38,286 bases of DNA from Butyrivibrio sp. (GCA_024692165.1 JAILMY010000230.1:1-38286), one strand, 5' to 3'; numbered from the stretch's first letter, positions 17,433 through 27,387 are shown. Notes: a model not told the origin generated them from the letters alone. Made by a program: numbers and translations.

Positions 17433-20125
17433 TAGTTTTTCCACCTGTTCTTAAGGTCACTCTGCAGCTTGTAGAGTGTATTTAATGCATCCATTGGCGT
17501 CAGTGTTGTGATATCAATCTCCTGAAGCCTCTTTAGTACATCCTCATCTGTCACTGTGTCAAAAAGTGACATCTGATCTATATCCACGTCGTCATAGTGT
17601 ACGACTTTAACCTTCTTATCATTTTTGTTCTCTTTAACAAGGCTCTGAACCTTATCGGTAATATCATTGTCCGTAAGCTCAGTCACAATTTCTTTTGCCC
17701 TGTCAATTACCATATCCGGCACTCCGGCCAGCTTAGCAACCTGAATTCCGTAGCTCTTATCGGCACCGCCCTTAATGATCTTACGTAAAAAGACAATGTC
17801 ATCACCGTTTTCCTTTACGGCAATACAGTAGTTGTTTACGTTGTCCATCTTGCCCTCAAGCTCTGTGAGCTCATGATAGTGAGTTGCAAATAAGGTCTTC
17901 GCTCCAAGGATCTTTCGGTTACTGATATGCTCCGTAACTGCCCAGGCTATGGCAAGTCCGTCATAGGTTGAGGTTCCTCTTCCAATCTCGTCCAGTATCA
18001 AAAGAGAATCCGGTGTAGCGTTACGCAGGATGTTAGCCACCTCGTTCATCTCTACCATAAATGTTGACTGTCCGCTGCCAAGGTCATCAGAAGCCCCAAC
18101 TCTTGTAAAGATCCTGTCCACAATACACATATCAGCCTTGGCTGCAGGAACAAAGCTTCCAATCTGAGCCATCAGCACAATGAGAGCTGTCTGCCTCATA
18201 TAGGTGGATTTTCCCGCCATGTTAGGTCCTGTAATGATGGAAATGCAGTGCTTTTTATTATCAAGGAATGTGTCATTTGAGATAAACATATCCGAGGTAT
18301 CCAGCATCTGCTCTACAACCGGGTGACGTCCATCCTTGATATTAATAACGCCCTTGTCATTCATGGTTGGTTTTACATAATGGTTCTTCTCAGCCACATA
18401 GGCAAGGGATGCATATACATCCAAAAGAGCTATCGCCTTGGCTGTAGTCTGTATTCTGTCAATCTCAAGGGCTATGGAATCCCTTATCTTGCAAAACATC
18501 TCGTACTCAAGGTTGTTTAACTTATCCTGTGAGTTAAGGATTGTATCCTCCAACTCTTTAAGTTCCGGAGTTGTATATCTCTCGCAGTTGGTAAGGGTCT
18601 GTTTTCTGATAAAGTAATCAGGTACCTTGTCCTTGAAGGAATTTGTTACTTCGAAGGAATAGCCAAACACATTGCTGTATTTTATCCTGAGGTTCTTGAT
18701 ACCTGTCTTTTCCTTCTCTTCCTCTTCCATCTTGGCAAGCCAGGATTTACCATTAGTTCCTGCTTCTCTGAAGTGATCAATGTCAGCATCAAAGCCATCC
18801 TTAATGATTCCGCTTTCCTTTATTGCAAGTGGTGGCTCCTCAACAATTGCCTGATCTATAAGATCATGGATATCCGTAAGGGTATCGAGCTGCTCAAAGA
18901 GCCTCTTAAGCTCAGGGTCATCCTGAACATCCTCTAAAGATGCCTTAATTCCCGGAATCATCTTAATGGAGTTTCTGAAAGCCAGAAGATCTCTTGGATT
19001 TGCAGTCTTAAATACAATCTTGGACATAAGTCTTTCAAGATCGTAGATTGGTCCCAGGTACTCCCTTATTTCTTCCCTTGTCACCACATTTTTTACAAGA
19101 GTCTCTACCGCTCCCTGACGAAGAAGGAGCTCCTGCTTATCAATAAGAGGCTGTTCGATGAAGCCTCGAAGAGTTCTGGCTCCCATGGCAGTTTTGGTTT
19201 TATCCAAAACCCATAAAAGAGTTCCTCTCTTTTGTTTATCCCTCATGGTCTCCACCAGCTCAAGATTTCTTCTGGTTGATGAATCAAGAAGCATATACTT
19301 GCTGGCAAGATATGGATAAACGTGGGTGATATTTGAAATGTCGGACTTCTGCATATCTATGAGATACTGAAGAAGAGCTCCGGCAGCCACAACACCGTTA
19401 GGGAAATCATCGATTCCAAGTCCGATAAGTGAAGAAACCTTAAAGTGCTTCATAAGAAGCTTTTTTGCAGAATCCTCGTCAAAGTATCTGGCATCTAACG
19501 GATTTACAAAGGTCTGAAGCCTGCTCCTTAGCTCGTCTATATCAACACCGCTGAAGCTGAAGGCATCATTACAGATGATCTCGGAAGGGGTATATTTTCC
19601 TATCTCATCCATGGCCTCACGAAGAGTATCCACTTCTGTAAGATAATAATCACCGGTAGTAACATCAGCAACTGAAATTCCGATCTTATCAGAGGTATAA
19701 AGAACGCTCATGATATAGTTGTTCTTTGTTTCCTCAAGAGACTGCATATTTAGATTTGTTCCCGGAGTAACTATCCTGGTAACTTCTCTTTTTACAATTC
19801 CCTTTGCAAGCTTGGGATCTTCAACCTGCTCGCAGATAGCCACCTTAAAGCCTCTTGAAACCAGCTTGGTCAGGTAAGCATCCACTGCATGAAAAGGAAC
19901 TCCACACATGGGAGCTCTCTCTTCCAATCCGCAGGCTTTTCCGGTCAGGGTGAGCTCAAGCTCCCTTGAAGCCACCTGAGCGTCATCAAAGAAAAGCTCG
20001 TAAAAATCTCCTAACCTGTAAAAAAGAATGCAGTCCTTATTCTCATCCTTGGTCTGCAGATAGTGCTGCATCATCGGTGATACTTTTTCTCTATCTACAT
20101 TTGCAAAACTAATGCTACTCTCCAC
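17432..20125 (-). CDS. mutS: DNA mismatch repair protein MutS
   Basis: This is the mismatch sensor. The 897-residue protein has the mismatch-binding N-terminus including the Phe-x-Glu motif (GDFYELF), connector and lever domains, and the ABC-type ATPase with Walker A GPNMAGKST, Walker B LLILDEIGRGTSTYDG and a His switch (FATHYHELTEL), then a helical C-terminal tail. It starts with GTG at 20125, preceded by AGGGG seven bases upstream; an in-frame MM pair lies 17 codons in but would cut the conserved start. It is the MutS1 type, and the adjacent mutL supports that. A possible internal promoter is noted at 20165-20193. Confidence 0.96.
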   Translation of the reverse strand: MESSISFANVDREKVSPMMQHYLQTKDENKDCILFYRLGDFYELFFDDAQVASRELELTLTGKACGLEERAPMCGVPFHAVDAYLTKLVSRGFKVAICEQVEDPKLAKGIVKREVTRIVTPGTNLNMQSLEETKNNYIMSVLYTSDKIGISVADVTTGDYYLTEVDTLREAMDEIGKYTPSEIICNDAFSFSGVDIDELRSRLQTFVNPLDARYFDEDSAKKLLMKHFKVSSLIGLGIDDFPNGVVAAGALLQYLIDMQKSDISNITHVYPYLASKYMLLDSSTRRNLELVETMRDKQKRGTLLWVLDKTKTAMGARTLRGFIEQPLIDKQELLLRQGAVETLVKNVVTREEIREYLGPIYDLERLMSKIVFKTANPRDLLAFRNSIKMIPGIKASLEDVQDDPELKRLFEQLDTLTDIHDLIDQAIVEEPPLAIKESGIIKDGFDADIDHFREAGTNGKSWLAKMEEEEKEKTGIKNLRIKYSNVFGYSFEVTNSFKDKVPDYFIRKQTLTNCERYTTPELKELEDTILNSQDKLNNLEYEMFCKIRDSIALEIDRIQTTAKAIALLDVYASLAYVAEKNHYVKPTMNDKGVINIKDGRHPVVEQMLDTSDMFISNDTFLDNKKHCISIITGPNMAGKSTYMRQTALIVLMAQIGSFVPAAKADMCIVDRIFTRVGASDDLGSGQSTFMVEMNEVANILRNATPDSLLILDEIGRGTSTYDGLAIAWAVTEHISNRKILGAKTLFATHYHELTELEGKMDNVNNYCIAVKENGDDIVFLRKIIKGGADKSYGIQVAKLAGVPDMVIDRAKEIVTELTDNDITDKVQSLVKENKNDKKVKVVHYDDVDIDQMSLFDTVTDEDVLKRLQEIDITTLTPMDALNTLYKLQSDLKNRWKN

Positions 20126-20151
20126 AACAAAACCCCTGAATTTATATATTA

Positions 20152-20169
20152 ATGATCTTAGCAGATCAT
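20152..20169 (-). other. Small hairpin in the miaB-mutS gap
   Basis: A 7-bp inverted repeat (ATGATCT / AGATCAT, loop 4) lies about 27 nt upstream of the mutS start. On the minus strand it is followed by TAATATATAAATTC rather than a run of T, so termination would be weak. It overlaps the -10 of the proposed mutS promoter and may be incidental. Confidence 0.25.
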
Positions 20170-20193
20170 GAAATTATTTCAGATCAATGTCAA
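20165..20193 (-). promoter_or_regulatory. Possible internal promoter for mutSL
   Basis: Read on the minus strand: perfect -35 TTGACA (20188-20193, overlapping the miaB stop), 17-nt spacer, weak -10 CATGAT (20165-20170). It would let mutS-mutL-miaA be expressed apart from the upstream genes. Confidence 0.4.
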
Positions 20194-21644
20194 ACCAATT
20201 TACCCATGAAATAGAATCCATGGCACTCATCAAGGCTGACCTTTACAATACTTCCGATAAGTTCCTCATCCCCTTTGAAGTGAACCAGAGTATTGTTTGA
20301 AAGTCTTCCTGTAAGAAGACTCTCATCGTGTTCATTAACTCCTTCAACCAGCACATCTTCAATCCTGCCTGTAAGCTTTTCTGAAGCGGTCCTTGCAGTC
20401 TCCTGTACAACCTTAAGAAGTCTGTCAAAGTTCTCCTTTACTTCGCTTTCAGGAACCTGATCCGTAAAGCCTGCAGCAGGCGTACCTGTTCTCTTGGAAT
20501 AGATAAATGTAAAGGCATTGTCAAACTGAGCCTTCTTGACCACATCTATTGTGTCATCTACGTCAGCAGCAGTCTCACCTGGGAATCCAACAATGATATC
20601 TGTTGTAATAGCAACCTCAGGAAGCATTTCTCTTATCTTGGCTACCAGCTCAAGATACTGCTCCTTGGTGTATTTTCTGTTCATTCTTCTTAAAATCTCA
20701 GTGTTTCCGGACTGCAGAGGCAGATGAATATGCCTTGCAATCTTAGGATTTCTCTTTATGGTTTCAAGAAGCTCATCTGAAAAATCCTTGGGATGAGGAG
20801 TCATGAAGCGGACTCTCTCAAGACCTTCAACCTTACATACTTCCTCAATAAGCTCAGGGAAGCTGATCTTATTTGGATCACCCTCCTCAAAATCATTTCC
20901 ATATGAATTGACGTTCTGTCCAAGAAGCATAACCTCTTTAACACCGTCTGCTGCGAGCTTCTCACACTCTCTGATAATATCCTTGGGAGATCTGCTTCTT
21001 TCGCGCCCTCTTACATAAGGCACGATACAATAGGTACAGAAGTTATTGCAGCCAAACATAATGTTTACGCCGGACTTGAAAGGATACTTTCTGAATACAG
21101 GAAGATCCTCAACGATCTTGTCTGTATCCTTCCAGATATCAATGATCATTCTGTCGGATAAAAGGCTCGTGTAAAGAAGTTCAGCAAACTTATAGATGTT
21201 GTGGGTTCCGAAAATAAGGTCCACAAACCTGTAGCTCTTCTGAATCTTCTCAACCGCTGACTGTTCCTGCATCATACAGCCGCAGATAGCAATCTTCATA
21301 TGAGGATTCTTTTTCTTAAAGCTTCCGCACTGTCCAAGGCGGCCTAAAACTCTCTGATCCGCATTGTCTCTTACTGTACAGGTGTTATATATTACAAAGT
21401 CAGCATTTTCCGACTCTGTCTCTTCATAGCCTGCAAGCTTCAGTATAGCAAGGAGCTTCTCTGAATCCCTGGCATTCATCTGGCAGCCAAACGTAACAAC
21501 GCATGCAGTGAGCTTTCTTCCAAGTTCCTTTGAAAGATTTTCCACATGCTCCTTTGCCTTATCTATGAACTCAAGCTGTCTAAGGCTCTCGGCATCTATA
21601 ACTTCATTTTTGTTACTGTTTAAAATATTGATTTCTTTTGACAT
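20190..21644 (-). CDS. miaB: tRNA-2-methylthio-N6-dimethylallyladenosine synthase MiaB
   Basis: This is a radical-SAM methylthiotransferase that adds the 2-methylthio group to i6A37 of tRNA. The 484-residue protein has the N-terminal cluster domain (TFGCQMNARDSE, NTCTVRDNADQRVLGRLGQ, AICGCMMQE), the radical SAM motif CNNFCTYCIVPYVRGRERSR and a C-terminal TRAM domain (LTGRIEDVLVEGVN). An N-terminal extension of about 40 residues is common in Firmicutes. Start ATG at 21644, 51 nt after pepT. It works on the MiaA product encoded downstream. Confidence 0.96.
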   Translation of the reverse strand: MSKEINILNSNKNEVIDAESLRQLEFIDKAKEHVENLSKELGRKLTACVVTFGCQMNARDSEKLLAILKLAGYEETESENADFVIYNTCTVRDNADQRVLGRLGQCGSFKKKNPHMKIAICGCMMQEQSAVEKIQKSYRFVDLIFGTHNIYKFAELLYTSLLSDRMIIDIWKDTDKIVEDLPVFRKYPFKSGVNIMFGCNNFCTYCIVPYVRGRERSRSPKDIIRECEKLAADGVKEVMLLGQNVNSYGNDFEEGDPNKISFPELIEEVCKVEGLERVRFMTPHPKDFSDELLETIKRNPKIARHIHLPLQSGNTEILRRMNRKYTKEQYLELVAKIREMLPEVAITTDIIVGFPGETAADVDDTIDVVKKAQFDNAFTFIYSKRTGTPAAGFTDQVPESEVKENFDRLLKVVQETARTASEKLTGRIEDVLVEGVNEHDESLLTGRLSNNTLVHFKGDEELIGSIVKVSLDECHGFYFMGKLV

Positions 21645-21695
21645 AAAATATAACTATCTACTTTCTAAAACAAAATCCAAAATACAAAACTAATA

Positions 21696-22943
21696 TTACT
21701 GATAATCCTCGCCGTACTTATCCACAATTCCAAGAAGGATCTCTACAACCTTTCTCATTTCCTGAACAGAGGCATATTCATACTTACCGTGGTAATTGTA
21801 GCCACCTGTACAAAGGTTAGGACAAGGAAGTCCCTTATATGAAAGTGCTGCGCCGTCTGTACCACCGCGGATTGGAGAATCAATAGGTGTAATGCCCATC
21901 TCCTCCATAACCTTCTTGGCATTGTCCACAAGATGCATATGAGGACGAATCTTCTCGATCATGTTGTAGTACTGATCGCGAACGCTGACTTCCACAGTGC
22001 CTTCCCCGTATTTTTTGTTAAGGAACTCACCGGCATCAAGGAATAACTGCTTCTTCTGCTCAAAGAGCTTCTCATCGTGATCTCTGATTATGTATGATGC
22101 AAAAGCCTTTTCAGTTCCACCCTTAACCTCAGTAAGGTGGAAGAAGCCCTCTCTTTTCTCAGTGTACATAGGATTCATGAACACCGGTAAAAGAGCATGG
22201 AACTCATAGCAAAGAAGAGCTGCATTGATCATCTTGTTCTTGGCATCTCCCGGATGAACGCTTCTGCCGTTGACCTTAACGATGCCCTCTGCTGCATTGA
22301 AGTTCTCGTATTCAAGTTCTCCAAGCTTGCCGCCGTCTACTGTATAGGCATATTTGGCTCCAAACTTTTCAATGTCAAAAAAGGCTGTTCCTGCGCCAAT
22401 TTCTTCGTCTGGAGTAAATGCAATCTTGATGTCACCGTGTTTAATGTCAGGATTTGTTAAAAGAGTCTCAGCCATAGCCATGATCTCTGAAACCCCGGCC
22501 TTGTCATCAGCTCCAAGTAAAGTGGTTCCGTCTGTTACGATAAGGTCCTCTCCCTTATGATTTAAAAGCTCCGGGAAATCCTTAGGTGATAAAACAACAC
22601 TTCCATCTGCGGAAAGAGTAATGTCATCTCCGTCGTAGTTCTCCACGATTCTGGCCTTTACATCCTTGCCGCTCACTTCATCAGATGTGTCCATGTGAGA
22701 TACAAATCCTATGGCAGGCCTGTCCTTGCCATCATCAATGTTTGAAGGAATTGCTGCATATACATAGCAGTGCTCCTTGTCATAAGTCACATCAGATGCT
22801 CCGATAGCCAAAAGCTCCTCATAGAGCATTTTGGCAAGATTGTGCTGCTTCATGGTTGAAGGCGAGGTTCCTGTGGTGTCATCTGACTGGGTATCCACCT
22901 TCACATATCTTAAAAACTTTTCAATGCAATCTACCTTTGCCAT
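21696..22943 (-). CDS. pepT: Peptidase T (tripeptide aminopeptidase)
   Basis: PepT is a cytoplasmic zinc M20 peptidase that removes the N-terminal residue of tripeptides. The 415-residue protein shows the metal-site motifs GFVSHMDTSDEVSG, LLGADDKAGVSEIM and FTPDEEIGAGT, plus SPIRGGTDGAALSYKGLPCPNL and the YEYASVQEM end region. It begins with ATG at 22943 (GGAG about ten bases upstream) and sits 38 nt after the debranching-like gene and 51 nt before miaB. Full length and complete. Confidence 0.95.
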   Translation of the reverse strand: MAKVDCIEKFLRYVKVDTQSDDTTGTSPSTMKQHNLAKMLYEELLAIGASDVTYDKEHCYVYAAIPSNIDDGKDRPAIGFVSHMDTSDEVSGKDVKARIVENYDGDDITLSADGSVVLSPKDFPELLNHKGEDLIVTDGTTLLGADDKAGVSEIMAMAETLLTNPDIKHGDIKIAFTPDEEIGAGTAFFDIEKFGAKYAYTVDGGKLGELEYENFNAAEGIVKVNGRSVHPGDAKNKMINAALLCYEFHALLPVFMNPMYTEKREGFFHLTEVKGGTEKAFASYIIRDHDEKLFEQKKQLFLDAGEFLNKKYGEGTVEVSVRDQYYNMIEKIRPHMHLVDNAKKVMEEMGITPIDSPIRGGTDGAALSYKGLPCPNLCTGGYNYHGKYEYASVQEMRKVVEILLGIVDKYGEDYQ

Positions 22944-22981
22944 TTTCTAACTACTCCAATTCTAAATTGATTTAAATATGT

Positions 22982-24988
22982 TCAGCTTTTCTTTGTGCTC
23001 TTTACGGCTTTGCGATTTATGCGCCTCTTTTTATAGTTCTCATCTACCTTGCTTATATATATGCGAACCGAGCGTTCCTTCTGGATCTGAAGATTTGCTT
23101 CACTGTTTTCCGATGCTGTAACGTCCTTTTCGGTATTCTTACCTGCCTGCGCGCCCTGGTCACCTTCTTCTGTATCAGAGAGTATAGTCCACTTAAGTCC
23201 CTCAGGGAGCTTTGGAAGAGCAAACTCAGATTTCTGCCAGTGCATGTTGTAGCACACATAGATGAAAGGCTTATCCTCACTCTTTTCATAAAGGCCGCAG
23301 TAAAGCATTCCCAGTACATGACTGTATCCCGAAAGATCAGGCCTCCAGGCTTCCTTGCCGTGGCAGGAAATATCCGGATAGCCGCAGGAAATATAATCCA
23401 TAAGCCTGAAGGGAGCCTTGCCATGTAGCATATTGTGGCTAAAGCGAAGTTTTGACAGGAACAATACATAGTCAAACAGTTCTCTGTTCTTCTCAAGAGC
23501 CTTCCAGTCAACCCATCCGGTCTCGTTGTCCTGACAGTAAGGGTTGTTATTGCCTCCCTGTGATGAGCCGAACTCATCTCCGCTAAATATCATGGGAACT
23601 CCCTGGGACAAAAACAGCATGGTGAGAATATTCTTCATCTGCTTCTGTCGCAGCTGTAATATATTATGCTTTCTGGTCCTGCCTTCAATTCCGCAGTTCC
23701 AGCTAAGATTGTTATCTGAGCCATCCTTATTGTTCTCGCCATTTTCCTCGTTGTGCTTGTGTTCATAAGCTACAAGGTCAGAAAGTCTAAAGCCCTCATA
23801 GTCACATACATAGTTAATGAAGGCATTTTCTTTTGAATTGGCGATCATAGCCTTAAAGAAGTCGCTGACTGTATTGTCATCGCTCTTTAAAAATCTCCTG
23901 GAAGCGTACAGGAAGTTATTGTTATAAATCGCAAGGTTTCTGTTTTGTACTTCTCTGCCGCCATAGAGATCATAGGTATCAAACCAGTCATACCAGATCT
24001 TTACATCAGTAAAAAGAGGCTCCTTAACAATCTGCCTCACCGGAATTCTGGCACCCTTTAAGTGGAATCCATCCACATGATAGGTGCATCTCCAGTAGCG
24101 AAGGGCATCTATGATAATGCTCTCATTCTCGTTTTCCTCGAAAAAGAACTGCATAACTACTTCAAGTCCATTTTCATGGAGGGTCTTAACTAAGTTCTTA
24201 AACTCATCCTCAGCATTTGCAGCATCTTCACAATACGCTGTCCTTGGGGCAAAATAATAACCCTTTTTATAGCCCCAGAAATTGAGTCTTTTTATGATAT
24301 CATTTTTGCCAAGCAGACTTCCGTCCCTTGAATAAATTACAGCCTCCTCTTTGCCCTTAGCAGCGGATGAAATAGGATTTTCCACCTCATTCATCTCGTA
24401 GCATGGCATCAGCTCTAAGGTAGTAACTCCAAGCTCCTTAAGATAGGGAATCTTCTCAATAATACCGTTAAAGGTTCCTCTTCTTGATGTACTGACACCG
24501 CTGGAAGAACTTTTTGTAAAGCCCCTTACGTGAAGCAGGTAGATAAAGCTGTTCTCATATCCTATGCAGGGGGAGACATCTTTTCCCCAGTCAAAACAGT
24601 TATCCAGGTTTCCTCTTACAGACTTGTTATCCAGCTTGGCTCTTATATCGCAGTCAGGAACATCCTTGCCAAATTCCTCCAGTCCCAGAACATGCTTGGC
24701 ATAAGGGTCGCAGAAATACTCGTCGTCCTTAAAATAGTTGTAGGATACATATTTGTCGATATCCTCAATATCACGAACTCTTGCAGAATAGATCGCACCT
24801 CTTTTAAGGGATTTGGTAAATGTAATCGTCAGCGGCTCAAGATTCTCATCCGATGCTGCGGGATAAAGCGTAACTCCGCATTTCTTACCGTCTTCAAACA
24901 CAGCCCTTACTACAAGGCTCTTATCATAGTCAATATAGCACCCAAGTGGATAGGGCTTTTCGTTACAAATCTTATATTTCCCCAGCAT
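22982..24988 (-). CDS. Glycogen debranching (GlgX/isoamylase)-like GH13 protein with lost active site
   Basis: The 668-residue protein follows GlgX/isoamylase architecture: an N-terminal beta domain, a GH13 barrel with recognisable family sequence (VRGFTKSSSSG, GDEFGSSQGGNNNPYCQDNE, ENNKDGSDNNLSWNCG) and a C-terminal domain. All four catalytic regions are altered: region I (usually DVVYNH) reads QFFFEEN; region II (DGFRFD) reads DGFHLK, putting Lys311 at the nucleophile; region III (AEPW) reads KIWYDW; region IV (AHDGF) reads DYEGF. Hydrolysis is therefore unlikely. The last about 70 residues are an acidic-polar linker and a Lys/Arg-rich tail. By analogy with the non-catalytic plant isoamylase ISA2 it could be a glucan-binding or partner subunit, which is inference. 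It leads the pepT-miaB-mutSL-miaA run, with a promoter at 25062. Confidence 0.85.
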   Translation of the reverse strand: MLGKYKICNEKPYPLGCYIDYDKSLVVRAVFEDGKKCGVTLYPAASDENLEPLTITFTKSLKRGAIYSARVRDIEDIDKYVSYNYFKDDEYFCDPYAKHVLGLEEFGKDVPDCDIRAKLDNKSVRGNLDNCFDWGKDVSPCIGYENSFIYLLHVRGFTKSSSSGVSTSRRGTFNGIIEKIPYLKELGVTTLELMPCYEMNEVENPISSAAKGKEEAVIYSRDGSLLGKNDIIKRLNFWGYKKGYYFAPRTAYCEDAANAEDEFKNLVKTLHENGLEVVMQFFFEENENESIIIDALRYWRCTYHVDGFHLKGARIPVRQIVKEPLFTDVKIWYDWFDTYDLYGGREVQNRNLAIYNNNFLYASRRFLKSDDNTVSDFFKAMIANSKENAFINYVCDYEGFRLSDLVAYEHKHNEENGENNKDGSDNNLSWNCGIEGRTRKHNILQLRQKQMKNILTMLFLSQGVPMIFSGDEFGSSQGGNNNPYCQDNETGWVDWKALEKNRELFDYVLFLSKLRFSHNMLHGKAPFRLMDYISCGYPDISCHGKEAWRPDLSGYSHVLGMLYCGLYEKSEDKPFIYVCYNMHWQKSEFALPKLPEGLKWTILSDTEEGDQGAQAGKNTEKDVTASENSEANLQIQKERSVRIYISKVDENYKKRRINRKAVKSTKKS

Positions 24989-25061
24989 TGTCTCTCCCGA
25001 TTGGTAATCTGATTCCCCAATTAGCCTTTACTAACAGATGTAAATCTACATACGCCGTAAT

Positions 25062-25070
25062 ATTTTACCA
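25062..25070 (-). promoter_or_regulatory. Extended -10 promoter for the glgX-like gene
   Basis: On the minus strand TGGTAAAAT gives an extended -10 (TGn-TAAAAT); the -35 region (TGTGAA at 25085-25090) is poor. It lies about 75 nt before the ATG. The promoter of the divergent DUF1292 gene is about 40 bp away. Confidence 0.4.
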
Positions 25071-25097
25071 CAAATTCGCTTTTATTCACAGTAATTA

Positions 25098-25106
25098 TGT
25101 TATAAT
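25098..25106 (+). promoter_or_regulatory. Extended -10 promoter for the DUF1292 gene
   Basis: TGTTATAAT is an extended -10 with a perfect hexamer (25101-25106). No good -35 is seen at 17 nt, as is usual for this promoter type. The DUF1292 ATG follows 47 nt later. Confidence 0.55.
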
Positions 25107-25153
25107 TGATGTACACAAGCACAATGAAAGCATAATAATTAGGAGACTTAAAT

Positions 25154-25519
25154 ATGGAATTTTCCAAGATTGCAACTGATATGAACACAAGAATTGAGAA
25201 CGACGAGCAGATGACCGTTGACGTGGAGCTGGAAAGCGGCGAAACCATTACCTGTGCCATCATCATCGTTTTAACTGTTAATTCAAAGGACTACATTGTT
25301 CTTCTTCCGCTGGATAAGAACGGTCAGAACAATGATGGAAACGTATGGTTCTATGAATTCATCTATCACGGCGAGGATGGAGAACCTGAACTTGGCTATA
25401 TCAGCGATGATGCTGAATACGAGGCTGTTTCTGAGGCCTTCAACCTCTACCTTGACGATGTTGAATTTGATGAACTTGTTGAGCTTCCCGAGGAGGGCCT
25501 TGACGGAGAAGAAGAATAA
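25154..25519 (+). CDS. DUF1292 family acidic protein (YrzB-like)
   Basis: The 121-residue protein is very acidic, with a core typical of DUF1292 (VELESGETITCAIIIVLTVN ... YIVLLPLD). The family is widespread in Firmicutes, often near the Holliday-junction resolvase RuvX, and has no established function. The start ATG has AGGAG eight bases upstream. The C-terminus is a run of Glu/Asp ([17 protein letters not shown]). It is divergent from the debranching-like gene and converges with the UvrD-like helicase gene, overlapping its 3' end by 73 nt, so the acidic tail is read antisense to the helicase's serine-rich tail. No terminator is visible after it. Confidence 0.85.
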   Translation: MEFSKIATDMNTRIENDEQMTVDVELESGETITCAIIIVLTVNSKDYIVLLPLDKNGQNNDGNVWFYEFIYHGEDGEPELGYISDDAEYEAVSEAFNLYLDDVEFDELVELPEEGLDGEEE

Positions 25520-27387
25520 TCTTTTTCTTCCCACAAATCCCTTAGTGGTCTTAAGAATCTTGACGGAAGCATTGGGTTTTCACTGCTTCCTGTTAAATAA
25601 CTCATCACGAGCGCTGTTTTTGCCCTGGTCATTCCGACGTAGAGCATACGGCGCTCTTCTTCTATCTGCTCCTTTGTTATTGAACTTCTGCTTGGTATAA
25701 TTCCTTCATTGAGATTAGGGAGCCACACTATGTCAAACTCAAGCCCCTTTGATCCATGCATTGTCATGAGCTTGACACAGTCCTTTTTATTGCGCACGCC
25801 CTTATTTTTCACTTCCTGTCCGCTTTCATCTATAGCTTTTTTTATAAAACCAATGAGTTCCTTGTTTGATTCAAACATGACAGTTTTTTCCGAAAGTTCA
25901 TTAAGGGCATCTATTTCTCCAGGATATAGCGTATCGATTCCGAGCTCATTTCTAAGAAACCTCACAGAAAGGGTCGGTCGCATCTTTGCTATGATTCCAA
26001 CCTGACGAAAAAATTTATCAATAACCTTCTGCATCTTGCTGTTACCCCTGTAGTAGCTTTTTACCTTACATTCGCTGACAACCTCCTGCTGTGCGCATTC
26101 TCTGGAGATATACCTAAGTGGCTTATTCATGATCCGGAAAAAGAGCTCCCGGCTTTTCTCAACACATGCAAAGGATAGATAGTCTATGCACAGCTTTACT
26201 GCAGGGCTTTCATAAAACTCTTTTGCATTACCCTCAAGATTTGTGGGTATTCCTTCTGCTTTAAGAACACTGGCCAGGGAATATGCCTCCTGATTTGTCC
26301 TGAAGATGAAAGCTATCCTGTCATAGGAATCCTTATGGGACTTAAGGAAGCTTACAATAGCACTGCTTTGATGCTTCTTTGACGTATACCTCCTGGGGAT
26401 AAGGAAGCCTTTGCCGTTTGAGTTATCTGCTCTTAGAACCTTTTTGTATCTTACAGTGTTTTCCTCAATAAGCCTCATGGCTGTATCCAAAATAACCTTC
26501 CCGCATCTGTAATTGGTATCAAGACTGATTATCTTTGGGAAAAAATCCCTATATTCCTCAGGAAACTGCTGCATGATTCCGGGATCTGATCCTCTAAAGC
26601 CATAGATCGACTGATCATCATCCCCCACTACAAACAAATTTTTGCTTTCACAGATCTGATCTATTATCCTGTACTGCAAAAGATTTATGTCCTGATATTC
26701 ATCGATGAGGATATATCTGAACTTTTTCTGCCATAATCCAAGGGTATCAGTATCCTTTTTAAACAGTTCAAAGCAGTTTAACAGCATATCATCAAAATCA
26801 ATGAGATTAAACTCAGAAAGGCTCTTATTATATTCTTCATAGATTCTTTTAAAATGTAATTTTCCCGGTCCGTTTAAGCTGTTATTTGAAGGACTTTCCA
26901 TTGTATTCTTAATTCTGGAAATTTCAGAAATAACATCTCCCAGAATTTCCAGAACATCCTCTGTTTCAGAGTTTTTAATTACGCCACTTGCTTTCAGGCG
27001 CAGAATAATATCCCTAAGCAGCTTATACTTAGTGTTCTCGCTAATGATCTGTAATTTAGTGTGTGGATTTGATCTTCGAATTATCTGATAAAAGACAGAA
27101 TGAAATGTGCCAAAACTAACTTCCGGATAAGAACTATCCGTGATCTTCATAAATCTTTGCTGCATCTCGATGGCTGCAGCCTTCGTAAAGGTAATGACTA
27201 ATATGGATGATGGATCGACATTCTCCCGGGTAATAAGATGCCTTAGTCTTTCCACTATAACAAAGGTTTTGCCGCTCCCGGGCCCTGCCAAAACCATTGC
27301 AGGGCCATCTTTATGGAGTATTGCCTCCATCTGAGCGGCATTTCCTTTTACGTCACTACTCTTACCTGTAGTGATATTATTTCTCAA
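25447..27387 (-). CDS. UvrD/PcrA-like superfamily 1 DNA helicase, short form
   Basis: This is an ATP-driven 3'-5' SF1A helicase. Motifs appear in order: Walker A GPGSGKT, Ia [74 protein letters not shown]. About 646 residues is shorter than PcrA or UvrD (about 720-740), and it lacks their usual C-terminal extension. Instead it ends in a Ser-rich tail ([12 protein letters not shown]) encoded in the 73-nt antisense overlap with the DUF1292 gene. The track start (TTG 27396) abuts its ribosome site; the TTG at 27387, ten bases after AAGGA, is preferred. It overlaps gltX by 11 nt. It may be a second UvrD paralogue rather than the housekeeping PcrA. Confidence 0.9.
   Translation of the reverse strand: MRNNITTGKSSDVKGNAAQMEAILHKDGPAMVLAGPGSGKTFVIVERLRHLITRENVDPSSILVITFTKAAAIEMQQRFMKITDSSYPEVSFGTFHSVFYQIIRRSNPHTKLQIISENTKYKLLRDIILRLKASGVIKNSETEDVLEILGDVISEISRIKNTMESPSNNSLNGPGKLHFKRIYEEYNKSLSEFNLIDFDDMLLNCFELFKKDTDTLGLWQKKFRYILIDEYQDINLLQYRIIDQICESKNLFVVGDDDQSIYGFRGSDPGIMQQFPEEYRDFFPKIISLDTNYRCGKVILDTAMRLIEENTVRYKKVLRADNSNGKGFLIPRRYTSKKHQSSAIVSFLKSHKDSYDRIAFIFRTNQEAYSLASVLKAEGIPTNLEGNAKEFYESPAVKLCIDYLSFACVEKSRELFFRIMNKPLRYISRECAQQEVVSECKVKSYYRGNSKMQKVIDKFFRQVGIIAKMRPTLSVRFLRNELGIDTLYPGEIDALNELSEKTVMFESNKELIGFIKKAIDESGQEVKNKGVRNKKDCVKLMTMHGSKGLEFDIVWLPNLNEGIIPSRSSITKEQIEEERRMLYVGMTRAKTALVMSYLTGSSENPMLPSRFLRPLRDLWEEKDYSSSPSRPSSGSSTSSSNSTSSR

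Noticed and set aside
23053-23577. 174-residue minus-strand ORF inside the debranching-like gene
   Set aside because: It is a different frame of the same strand with Arg/His/Ser-rich shadow composition.
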